The notes below the pieces were generated by a model, which saw only the letters and a program-made list of their open reading frames with translations, ran no database searches and was not told where the DNA came from. A stretch of DNA of 64,000 bases from Sulfurisoma sp. (lineage in GTDB: Bacteria; Pseudomonadota; Gammaproteobacteria; Burkholderiales; Rhodocyclaceae). The stretch spans positions 1-64,000 of the forward strand of contig JAUYFI010000071.1 in the NCBI GenBank assembly GCA_030691075.1, read 5' to 3'. Position numbers and translations under genes: made by a program. Below are positions 57,002 through 64,000 of this stretch, in pieces (position 1 is the first letter of the stretch; each line of letters starts with the position of its first letter).

Positions 57002-57086
57002 TGGTGCCGTCGGCGAGACTCGAACTCGCACAGCTTTCGCCACTACCCCCTCAAGATAGCGTGTCTACCAATTTCACCACGACGGC
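57002..57086 (-). tRNA. tRNA-Leu (anticodon GAG)
   Basis: An 85-nt class II tRNA: acceptor GCCGTCG/CGACGGC, D-loop AATTGGTAGACAC, anticodon loop CTTGAGG, a long variable arm, T-loop GTTCGAGTC and an encoded ACCA. It reads CUC/CUU leucine codons. It stands directly before nuoA, as in many betaproteobacteria. Confidence 0.96.
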
Positions 57087-57177
57087 CCGGACATTGCCTT
57101 ACTGTCTTGCTTGATCATCATCGACTGTCCAATGCACCCCGGCGACCGTTGCCGGGCACCGGAATTTTCAGGGCCGG

Positions 57178-57183
57178 ATTATA
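57178..57183 (-). promoter_or_regulatory. Possible -10 box of the tRNA-Leu/nuo promoter
   Basis: A consensus TATAAT on the minus strand, 92 bases upstream of the tRNA. No good -35 hexamer is seen at 16-18 bases, so it is tentative. The stretch 57087-57272 holds no gene. Confidence 0.35.
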
Positions 57184-57272
57184 TAACAAGGCGTCCTGGA
57201 GCGGCGCAAAAAACACGATCGCAGCCGCGATTTGACGCCGCGCGAGACCGCGTATCGAGGCCGCCGCCACGC

Positions 57273-57914
57273 TCAGCTTCTCTCGGCGCGATATACGCTC
57301 GCGGTCAGTTCCCGCGCCAGGCGAGACGCCGCTTCGTTCATGATCCGGTACAGGCTGCGCGCGATGCCCTCGCGCAGCGGAACCAGCAGCGCCGGCAGGC
57401 GCAGCGAGCGGCTCAGGGCCTGCGTTTCGAGCGCATACAGCCGCATCAGGTCGTGCAGCAGCTGTTCGAGTTCCGCGCGCGGAAAGCTCGCCCGCAAGGC
57501 CGCCCGGACGCCGCGCTGCCGCTGCCAGCGTTCGAGAATGAGGATGGCCGCGCCGAGCAGACGCTCGATGCGCTGCATGCGGATCGGTTCGATCTCCTCG
57601 TAGCGAATCACGATGCCCACCGGCAGCCCGCCCACCCTCGCCAGGAAGGCGCGGTCGATCGCCTGCGTTGCATGGAATATCTGTCGCAGCATGGCGGCAT
57701 CGGGCACGACACCATGGCGCAGCGCCTCGCCGGCGCGACGGATCACCAGCGTGTCCTTTTGCACTTCCTTGGCGACGTTCAGGGCCAGAAACGGCTCGAT
57801 GCGCGGCAGCGCGATCCGCAGCGGCGGCACCTGGCGCAAGGCATCGGTGGTGCGGCGGCTGTAGGCTTCAAGAATCCCGCGGTCGAACGCGGCCAGGGCA
57901 TCCACGGGGGTCAT
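57273..57914 (-). CDS. Conserved-type hypothetical protein (213 aa)
   Basis: Not recognised. A mostly helical, Arg- and Leu-rich protein beginning MTPVDALAAFDRGILEAYSR, with no signal peptide and no clear membrane segment; codon use matches the neighbours. Many Glu/Arg heptad-like stretches (LLHDLMRLYALETQALSRSL) suggest a helical bundle. It starts 43 bases behind the methyltransferase gene, so they may be cotranscribed. Confidence 0.7.
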   Translation of the reverse strand: MTPVDALAAFDRGILEAYSRRTTDALRQVPPLRIALPRIEPFLALNVAKEVQKDTLVIRRAGEALRHGVVPDAAMLRQIFHATQAIDRAFLARVGGLPVGIVIRYEEIEPIRMQRIERLLGAAILILERWQRQRGVRAALRASFPRAELEQLLHDLMRLYALETQALSRSLRLPALLVPLREGIARSLYRIMNEAASRLARELTASVYRAERS

Positions 57915-57957
57915 GCCGGCACGCTCATCCCGTCGTTCGGGAAGTGCCGTTCAGCCG

Positions 57958-58719
57958 CTAGGCGGACAGCGGCTTGGCCGCGCGGTGCAGCCCGATCATG
58001 CCGGCGAGCAGCGACTTGGAGACCACGTCGCAATAACCCAGCTCGCGCAGCACCTGCGACAACTCGTCGGCGGAATAGAACATCTCGAGCGCCTCGATGA
58101 AATATTTCTTGGCGTTCAGCGCCGCCATGCCGCTGCCGAAGAGCAGGCCGGTGATGGCCAGGCTGCCGCGCAGATAGGCGTAGTAGAGCTTCTCGACGAC
58201 GGGGTTGCCCGGCCGCAGCATGTCGCAATGATGGAAGCGGCCGCCCGGCTTGAGCACGCGGTGGATCTCGGAGAACAGGTCGCGCACGCGCAGGTGGCGC
58301 GAGGCCCATTGCAGCGTGACCACGTCGAAATGATTGTCGGGGAAGGGCAGCACATGCACGTCGCCGATGGTGCTGCCAATCTCCAGGCCATGCGCCTGCG
58401 CGCGCTGCCGGCCGACTTCCTGCATCGCCGCGCTGCGATCCATGGCATGGACATCGAGCGTGGGCTCGCGCTTCAGCAACGCGATGCCGACGGCATTGGT
58501 GCCGGCGCAGACGTCGAGCACCCGCTGGCCGGGACGCAACTCGATGAGGGACATGAAATTGCGCAGGAACCAGTTCCACAGGCCGAAGCTGGCGATGTGG
58601 TTGGCGCGGTCGTAGTAGGGAGCGACATCGACGAAAACGTCGTGCAACTCCTCTTTCCAGACGGCGCCGAAACGCTGCGCGCGCAGCTGTTCGCGGATGG
58701 CGAGCGGCGGGGGGCTCAT
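57958..58719 (-). CDS. UbiE/COQ5-like class I SAM methyltransferase
   Basis: A 253-residue methyltransferase: motif I VLDVCAGTNAVGIALL, motif II DNHFDVVTLQWASRHL, HRVLKPGGRFHHCDM. The N-terminal YYDRANHIASFGLWNWFLRN is UbiE/MenG-like, and the end (GYCDVVSKSLLAGMIGLHRA) is as well. It could methylate a quinone precursor, a fitting neighbour of complex I, but key ubiE motifs differ (CAGT instead of AGGTGD), so it may be a paralogue. Confidence 0.8.
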   Translation of the reverse strand: MSPPPLAIREQLRAQRFGAVWKEELHDVFVDVAPYYDRANHIASFGLWNWFLRNFMSLIELRPGQRVLDVCAGTNAVGIALLKREPTLDVHAMDRSAAMQEVGRQRAQAHGLEIGSTIGDVHVLPFPDNHFDVVTLQWASRHLRVRDLFSEIHRVLKPGGRFHHCDMLRPGNPVVEKLYYAYLRGSLAITGLLFGSGMAALNAKKYFIEALEMFYSADELSQVLRELGYCDVVSKSLLAGMIGLHRAAKPLSA

Positions 58720-58744
58720 GGCGGTCGCGTCGGAGCGGTCGCGA

Positions 58745-59101
58745 TTATTTCGGAATGTCCTGCGCCTTCGAGCCATCCCTGGCCGGCGCGGGAACTTCCG
58801 CCGGCGCGGTGGCCGGCGTTTTTTGCACCGCCGCGTCCATCACGCTGCCGGAAACCGCCGGCTTGGCGTTGGCCATGTAGGCGAGCCCCAGACTGGTCAT
58901 GAAGAAAATCGCGGCCAGGACACCCGTCGTGCGCGACATGAAGTTGGCGGAGCCCGAGGCGCCGAAGAGACTGCCCGAGGCACCGCTGCCGAAAGCCGCG
59001 CCCATGTCGGCGCCCTTGCCGTGCTGCAGCAGCACGAGGCCGATGACGGACACGCCGACCAGGATATGCACCGTCAGCACCAGCGGAAACAGAAAATTCA
59101 T
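58745..59101 (-). CDS. secG: Preprotein translocase subunit SecG
   Basis: A 118-residue two-helix membrane protein: MNFLFPLVLTVHILVGVSVI, then the conserved GKGADMGAAFGSGASGSLFG and SANFMSRTTGVLAAIFF, with a Pro/Ala-rich tail. Part of the SecYEG channel. 14 bases behind tpiA. Confidence 0.96.
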   Translation of the reverse strand: MNFLFPLVLTVHILVGVSVIGLVLLQHGKGADMGAAFGSGASGSLFGASGSANFMSRTTGVLAAIFFMTSLGLAYMANAKPAVSGSVMDAAVQKTPATAPAEVPAPARDGSKAQDIPK

Positions 59102-59115
59102 CGCATCACTCCAGT

Positions 59116-59865
59116 TCAGGCCGCGGCGCCGATGGCCAGGAAATCGGCCGCCACCAGCGCGGCGCCGCCGATCAGGCCGCCGTCGATGTCGGGCTGCGCC
59201 ATCAGCTCTCTGGCGTTGCTCGGCTTCATGCTGCCGCCGTAAAGAATTTGCAGGCCGGCGGCGACATGGGCATCGACCGCGGCGACGCGCGCGCGGATCA
59301 GCGCATGCACTTCCTGCGCCTGCTCGGGGCTGGCGGTCTTGCCGGTGCCGATGGCCCAGACCGGCTCGTAGGCCACCACCGACTTGGCCAGCCCGGCGGC
59401 GCCGATGCAACTGACCACCGCGTCCAGCTGGCGGGTAACGACGGCGGCGGTGATGTTGCCCTCGCGCTCGGCCAGGGTTTCGCCGACGCAGATGATGGGG
59501 ATCAGGCCGGACTTGATCGCGGCGTCGGCCTTGGCGGCGACGAGCTCATCGGTCTCGCCGTGGTAAGCGCGGCGCTCGGAATGGCCGACGATGGCGTAGC
59601 GGCATTCGAAATCCTTGAGCATGGTCGCGCTGACTTCGCCGGTGTAGGCGCCCTGGGCGTGGCGGGAAACATCCTGCGCGCCCCAGGCGATGGGCGTACC
59701 GGCCAGCGCGCTGCGCGCCTGGGCCAGGTAGGGGAACGGCACGCAGACGGCCATGGCGGCCCTGGAACCGGCCGCGCCCGCCTTGAGAGCGTTGAGCAGG
59801 GTCTGGTTGGCGGCGATATCGCCATGCATTTTCCAGTTGCCGGCGACGAGTTTGGTTCGGGCCAT
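59116..59865 (-). CDS. tpiA: Triosephosphate isomerase
   Basis: A 249-residue TIM barrel: [10 protein letters not shown], catalytic His in VGHSERR, catalytic Glu in [14 protein letters not shown], phosphate loop [12 protein letters not shown]. It interconverts dihydroxyacetone phosphate and glyceraldehyde 3-phosphate. The tpiA-secG pair is a conserved arrangement. Confidence 0.98.
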   Translation of the reverse strand: MARTKLVAGNWKMHGDIAANQTLLNALKAGAAGSRAAMAVCVPFPYLAQARSALAGTPIAWGAQDVSRHAQGAYTGEVSATMLKDFECRYAIVGHSERRAYHGETDELVAAKADAAIKSGLIPIICVGETLAEREGNITAAVVTRQLDAVVSCIGAAGLAKSVVAYEPVWAIGTGKTASPEQAQEVHALIRARVAAVDAHVAAGLQILYGGSMKPSNARELMAQPDIDGGLIGGAALVAADFLAIGAAA

Positions 59866-59900
59866 GTCTCTTTGTCTGTCAGGGTTTTGAAGGGGGCGGA

Positions 59901-61865
59901 TTATACCGGCGCCAGGCAGGGCGGGTCAATTTCAACGCCGGGTCCGCAAAAAGTCGGCTCCGGCGGCACGGCGACTGCATCCGCCACGTGTCGCCGCTCG
60001 ACAAACAGGCTGTTGCCGGCAATTTTCTTCGCCTCTTTCTTTGCCACCGCCGCTGCCGCGGAAACCTGGTGGTGGGCGGAAAAGCGCGCGGACTCGACAT
60101 GAAACGCGCCCAGCGACAGGCTCGCCAGCGGCACGAAAACCCGCTTGCCCTCCCGGTTCTCGGCGAAATAGCCGCCCCGCCGGCGATCCTCGGCGCTGAA
60201 GAAATGGCTGGAGACATGCTTGAATTCATCGAGGATGCGATGGCAACTGTCTTCCCAGCCGGCGCCCGCGAACAGCACCATGAAATCGTCGCCGCCGATA
60301 TGGCCGATGAAATCGGTTTCCGCGTCGCAGTGGGCGCGCAGCGTGTCGGCCAGGGCGCGGATCATTTCGTCGCCGCGCGAATAGCCATAGATATCGTTGA
60401 ACGGTTTGAAGTGGTCGAGGTCGCAATAGCAGGCCATGAATCCATCGCTCCTTTCCAGCCATTCGCCGATGCAATCGTTCAGCGGCAGGTTGCCGGGCAG
60501 CCCGGTCAGCGGATTGGTGTGGCGCGCCGCCTCGATCTGCAACCGGGTGATGTCGCGCACGACATCGTGGCCGCTGCCGTAGCCGCGATAGCGCCCCGCC
60601 TCGACCACGATGAAGCCTTCCGCCAGATGGCGCGGATCGGCCTCGGCCAGCATGAAGCTCAGATCCTGCAGGCGGGTGGCGGCCTCGACCAGCAAGGGCT
60701 GCGGGTCCATCACCACCGCGCACGGCTTCTTGCCGTAGAGCTCGCGCCGGAACGGCCGGGCATAGCGGTCGATCAGGTTCGCGCGACTGATCAGGCCCAC
60801 CGGCCGCCCCTCGTGCAGCACGGGCAAACTGTGGAGGCCGGGGTGCGACTCGAATATCGCGTAGACGGCTGCCGTCGTCGCGCTGCGCTCCACCACCGGC
60901 ACGTCGCGAATCATGTCCAGGGCCGTGGGCGACTTGCGGCCTGTCGCCATGACGGCCGCCCCCGGTCGCGATTTGTGGCCGCCCGCCTCGATGCTTCCAT
61001 GCAGATCGGCCAGCACCTCGTCCGTCAGAGTTGACGCCGGCGCCGCACACGGCCGCGCAAAGGCATAGCCCTGGCCCAGGGCTATGCCGGCGGCCACCAC
61101 CGCCGCCATCTCGCCGGTGGTCTCGACCCCCTCCGCGATCACCGTGCAGCCGACACTCATCGCGATTTCCTGGATCGAGCGCAGAAACTGGCGCTTGACG
61201 CCGTCGCCATCCACGCCATCCACGAAGTGACGGTCGATCTTGACGAATTCGGGGCGCAATTCCGACCACAGCCGCAGGCTGGAAAAACCCTGACCGAGGT
61301 CGTCGATGGCGATGGAGAACCCCATCTCGCGGTAATGGCGCACGGCCTCGCGCATCAGATCGAAGTCGAAGGTCGGCTGATTTTCGGTCAGCTCGATGAC
61401 GATGCGCGCCGGGTCGATGCCGATTTCGCGGATGTAATCGAGGGTTCGCCCCGAACGCGACATCGGCTGCAGCAGACATTCGGGACTGACGTTGAGGAAC
61501 AGCCGGCCCGGCAGGGCCAGTTGCCAATAGCGTTCCAGGGTCACCTGCCGCGCCAGATGTTCGACATCTTGGCGCAAGCCGAGGGCATCGGCCGCGCTGA
61601 AGAGTTCCAGGGGTGAATGCAGGGGGCTGGCGGCAGGCCCACGAATCAGGCCCTCGAAGCCATGGATACGCCCCTGCGCCATATCGACAATGGGCTGAAA
61701 CAGCGGCGTCAGCTGTCGCTCGTCGATGATCTGCCGCACGTGTTCGGCGAGGACGGCGTTTTCAGCGGACGCCGGCGGAACTTCGGCGATCCGGTCCCGA
61801 CGCCCGTTGAGGCTGAGGTAATGCTGCCGCCGCAGGTGAAAAGAAAGACTGCTGGTGCTCATCAT
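59901..61865 (-). CDS. EAL-CBS-GGDEF c-di-GMP protein
   Basis: A 654-residue soluble protein. Order: EAL domain (about 35-290; [43 protein letters not shown], so the catalytic residues stand), a CBS pair (about 310-420; [40 protein letters not shown]) and a GGDEF domain (about 440-600) whose loop reads GGDDF. This domain order is an established family; the altered loop makes cyclase activity doubtful. The start is one of two ATGs (61865 or 61862) after a possible TTG. A repeat copy encodes VPPEPTF near its C-terminus. Confidence 0.9.
   Translation of the reverse strand: MMSTSSLSFHLRRQHYLSLNGRRDRIAEVPPASAENAVLAEHVRQIIDERQLTPLFQPIVDMAQGRIHGFEGLIRGPAASPLHSPLELFSAADALGLRQDVEHLARQVTLERYWQLALPGRLFLNVSPECLLQPMSRSGRTLDYIREIGIDPARIVIELTENQPTFDFDLMREAVRHYREMGFSIAIDDLGQGFSSLRLWSELRPEFVKIDRHFVDGVDGDGVKRQFLRSIQEIAMSVGCTVIAEGVETTGEMAAVVAAGIALGQGYAFARPCAAPASTLTDEVLADLHGSIEAGGHKSRPGAAVMATGRKSPTALDMIRDVPVVERSATTAAVYAIFESHPGLHSLPVLHEGRPVGLISRANLIDRYARPFRRELYGKKPCAVVMDPQPLLVEAATRLQDLSFMLAEADPRHLAEGFIVVEAGRYRGYGSGHDVVRDITRLQIEAARHTNPLTGLPGNLPLNDCIGEWLERSDGFMACYCDLDHFKPFNDIYGYSRGDEMIRALADTLRAHCDAETDFIGHIGGDDFMVLFAGAGWEDSCHRILDEFKHVSSHFFSAEDRRRGGYFAENREGKRVFVPLASLSLGAFHVESARFSAHHQVSAAAAVAKKEAKKIAGNSLFVERRHVADAVAVPPEPTFCGPGVEIDPPCLAPV
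59948..59974 (+). repeat. Dispersed short repeat in the EAL-CBS-GGDEF gene
   Basis: AAAAAGTCGGCTCCGGCGGC then ACGGCGA; a slightly diverged copy, coding strand [10 protein letters not shown], close to the stop codon. Confidence 0.65.
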
Positions 61866-62010
61866 CGCCAATCACCGTGAGCGTGCATCAAGGGAGCGTC
61901 AGACTAGTGGGAGGTTGTGAATCTGTGATGACAGGGCCATCCTTCCCGTCGCGGCAATGCCTGTGTAACATTGGCGGGTCATGATGGTTGGCTTTATCGG
62001 GGAAACGAGC

Positions 62011-62145
62011 ATGGACCTGATTCTCTGGCGTCACGCCGAGACCGAGGAAGCGAAGATCGGCATGAGCGACATGAAGCGCCGCCTGACGCCGCGCGGCGAG
62101 AAACAGGCGCGACATTATTCGTGGAGCGTCGCCGGCAGGCGATAG
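62011..62145 (+). pseudogene. sixA: Truncated SixA-type phosphohistidine phosphatase
   Basis: MDLILWRHAETEEAKIGMSD, with the RHAE phosphatase motif, and LTPRGEKQARH match the first 35 residues of SixA (about 150 aa normally). After residue 35 the match stops abruptly and a TAG follows at codon 45. The remainder is gone, so the gene is a remnant with a fusion point near 62115. Confidence 0.75.
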
Positions 62146-62354
62146 ACGCGACCATCGACGAGGCGAGCATTGGCAACCCCGCCATGCGCAAACGCTTGAG
62201 TGAATTGCAAGCTGAAATCGAGGGTCTGCGTGCCGTGGCCGGAACTCCACGAGGAGCACTCTAATGGCATTCTCTCGCTGCTTGGGGATCGAATCGAAGC
62301 CCTCCAGGCGGTAACAGACAAATTGCGGCGCGCTGCAGCAGACAGCAAGCGGTG
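62118..62354 (+). pseudogene. Unidentified gene remnant behind truncated sixA
   Basis: Two short open frames without their own starts: LFVERRRQAIDATIDEASIG ... LQAEIEGLRAVAG up to 62264, and, overlapping in another frame, LHEEHSNGILSLLGDRIEAL ... RRAAADSKR up to 62354. Both look like real, helical protein, probably one gene broken by a frameshift. Family not recognised. The rest to 62440 holds nothing clear. Confidence 0.4.
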
Positions 62355-62440
62355 ACATGGCTTGACGCCTCACCTCTCCATTTCCGGCAACAATCACCTG
62401 CAATCGGCCCCTGCTTCAACTACCAAACAGGATGCAACCC

Positions 62441-64000
62441 ATGATGACACAGCGCATTTCGACCCGACTCTGGCTGATGGCGGGCCTGTCTTTCGTCCTG
62501 TTCTTCACCGCCGTGGGTGCCGCTCTGTATGGCATGAAAAGCGCGGAGAATGCCCTGAAAACGGTCTATGAAGACCGCGCCGTGCCGCTGGGGCAACTCG
62601 CCGGCCTGAGAGATATCGTGCGCGAAAACCGTACAGACATATTCAGGGCGCTCCAGCACGACCCGAAAGTGCCCACATCCGGCCTGCACGATCATCCCAT
62701 CGGCAAGCATTGGGAAGCCATCGAGCAGCGGTGGGCCGAGGGCGACGTATTGTGGAAGGCCTACATGGCCACCTATCTCACCGATGAGGAAAAGGTGCTC
62801 GCGGCCAGCGTCGAACAAACGCGCATTGCCTGGGTCGCGCGCCTGAAAGAGACAATTGCCGCCCTCAAGGCCGGCGATTTCGGCATGCCGGTGCTGGCCG
62901 CGTTTCTCAAGGCCGGGAGCACGGAAGGCGAGGCCGCCATTACCGCGCTCAACAAGCTGATGGAGTATCAGTTGCAGGTGGCAAAGAGCGAATACGAGGC
63001 CGCCACGACCCGCTACCGGCACAATCAGATCTTCTTCGCCCTGCTCGCCGTGTTCGGCATGGCGGGGCAGCTAGGAATGGCGTTCTTCACCATTCGTCGC
63101 ATCGACGGTGGCTTGCAGGCGGCGGGCGAGGCGGCGCAGGCCATCGCCGCCGGCGATCTCACGCGCCCCCTGCCGCCGCCCGGGCAGGACGAGATCGGCA
63201 CGCTAATGGGTCACGTGAGCGCGATGCGCGATAACCTGAGCGATCTGGTCGGCGCGTTGCGCCGCAATGTCGAGGCGCTCAACCGATCCGCCGGAGAACT
63301 GACGCAATCGGCGGCCACCAGCCGGCAGGCCGGCGAAGTTCAGTCCGAGGCCGCCGCCAGCATGGCGGCGGCGGTGGAGGAGATGAGCGTTTCCATCGAC
63401 CAGGTGGGGGAACACGCCCGCGAGGCGCACAGCGTGACGGCGGCATCGGACAGCCAGGCGCGCGAGGGCAGCGACATCATCCATGATGCCGCGAGTGAAA
63501 TGGATCACATAGCCACTTCGATCAATGCGCTCGCCACGACCATCCACGAACTCGATGCGCTCTCCGGGCAGATTTCAAGCATCGTCAGCGCCATCCGGGA
63601 AGTCGCCGACCAGACCAATCTGCTCGCCCTCAATGCCGCCATCGAGGCGGCGCGTGCCGGCGAACAGGGACGCGGTTTCGCCGTGGTGGCCGACGAGGTC
63701 AGAAAGTTGGCCGAGCGCACGGGCGGTGCGACAAAGGAGATCGCCGGCATGATCGGCAAGATACAGGAGGGCACGCGGCGCGCCGCCGTGGAAATGGCGG
63801 ACGGTGTGGCGCGCGTCGCCAGCGGTGTAGCCTTGGCCGGCAAGGCAGGCCAGTCGGTCATCGTCATCCGCGAGAGCGCCGAACGGGCATCGCGCGCTGT
63901 AGACGACATCAATCTCGCGCTCAGGGAACAGTCGGTCGCCGCGCGCGAGATCGCCCGCCGCGTCGAGGGCGTTGCCCTGGGCGCGGAAGAAAACAGCGCG
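62441..64000 (+). CDS. Methyl-accepting chemotaxis protein, 3' end cut by the window edge
   Basis: 520 visible residues of a chemoreceptor: membrane segment 1 (about 11-30), a four-helix-bundle periplasmic sensor, membrane segment 2 (about 197-217), a HAMP domain ([20 protein letters not shown]), and the coiled-coil signalling domain with the hairpin-tip signature [20 protein letters not shown] and [18 protein letters not shown]. It feeds CheA/CheW; the ligand is unknown. The start is ATG 62441 (or the next codon). No stop occurs before the edge. Confidence 0.93.
   Translation, partial: MMTQRISTRLWLMAGLSFVLFFTAVGAALYGMKSAENALKTVYEDRAVPLGQLAGLRDIVRENRTDIFRALQHDPKVPTSGLHDHPIGKHWEAIEQRWAEGDVLWKAYMATYLTDEEKVLAASVEQTRIAWVARLKETIAALKAGDFGMPVLAAFLKAGSTEGEAAITALNKLMEYQLQVAKSEYEAATTRYRHNQIFFALLAVFGMAGQLGMAFFTIRRIDGGLQAAGEAAQAIAAGDLTRPLPPPGQDEIGTLMGHVSAMRDNLSDLVGALRRNVEALNRSAGELTQSAATSRQAGEVQSEAAASMAAAVEEMSVSIDQVGEHAREAHSVTAASDSQAREGSDIIHDAASEMDHIATSINALATTIHELDALSGQISSIVSAIREVADQTNLLALNAAIEAARAGEQGRGFAVVADEVRKLAERTGGATKEIAGMIGKIQEGTRRAAVEMADGVARVASGVALAGKAGQSVIVIRESAERASRAVDDINLALREQSVAAREIARRVEGVALGAEENSA

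Overview
The window is one continuous, GC-rich (roughly two-thirds G+C by eye) chromosomal segment of a betaproteobacterium, most likely of the order Rhodocyclales. This rests on protein flavour (Rho, Orn, MurJ, ArgDFG, the 14 Nuo subunits), on conserved neighbourhoods (trxA-rho-rpmE; orn-M48 peptidase-rsgA; tpiA-secG ... tRNA-Leu-nuoA-N) and on a wealth of GGDEF/EAL, PAS and chemoreceptor proteins. No rRNA, plasmid or prophage genes and no CRISPR array were seen. A DUF-level species assignment is not possible from the sequence alone.

Layout. 1-11.5 kb: two PAS/GGDEF/EAL c-di-GMP proteins (the first cut by the left edge), an acyl-CoA synthetase/CBS/ferredoxin cluster, trxA-rho-rpmE, a membrane glycosyltransferase and orn. 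11.6-16.9 kb: a housekeeping run (M48 peptidase, cytochrome c, pterin dehydratase, rsgA, a MurG-like glycosyltransferase) interrupted and followed by two different higBA toxin-antitoxin pairs. 16.9-20.5 kb: thiolase, a CobD/CbiB-like membrane protein, a CoA-type NUDIX hydrolase and a class I amidotransferase. 20.5-30.6 kb is the accessory region: mazEF, a 1704-residue exonuclease-RecQ-UvrD fusion helicase, and a 3.8-kb island (nucleotidyltransferase-fold protein, Uma2-family nuclease, FlgT, an out-of-frame FlgP lipoprotein) that sits in the 3' end of yajQ, with the yajQ tail duplicated on the far side. 30.6-36.6 kb: ppnP, DUF2788, argG, a cytochrome c' and argF/argD, a ParA ATPase, rpsT. 36.7-42.3 kb: murJ, two gene remnants, a NarXL-like two-component system and a NUDIX ADP-ribose hydrolase. 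42.3-57.1 kb: the complete nuoA-N respiratory complex I operon preceded by tRNA-Leu(GAG). 57.3-64 kb: an unknown gene, a methyltransferase, secG, tpiA, an EAL-CBS-GGDEF protein, a truncated sixA and the start of a methyl-accepting chemotaxis protein that runs off the right edge.

Most striking: (1) a short dispersed repeat (core AAAAGTCGGCGCTGGCG then ACACGGCGA or GGACGGCGA) occurs about a dozen times, mostly INSIDE genes and read in several frames as SADF, APTF, KVGAG or RRWR peptides, including twice in NuoG and in the signal peptide of a cytochrome c'; (2) the yajQ 3' end behaves as an integration site, with a 29-bp identical core on both sides of the island and synonymous codons beyond it; (3) the flgP-like lipoprotein carries a (TTCGC)3 tract right after its start codon that leaves it out of frame, while four units would restore a textbook lipoprotein signal; (4) the giant nuclease-double helicase fusion gene next to these mobile features.
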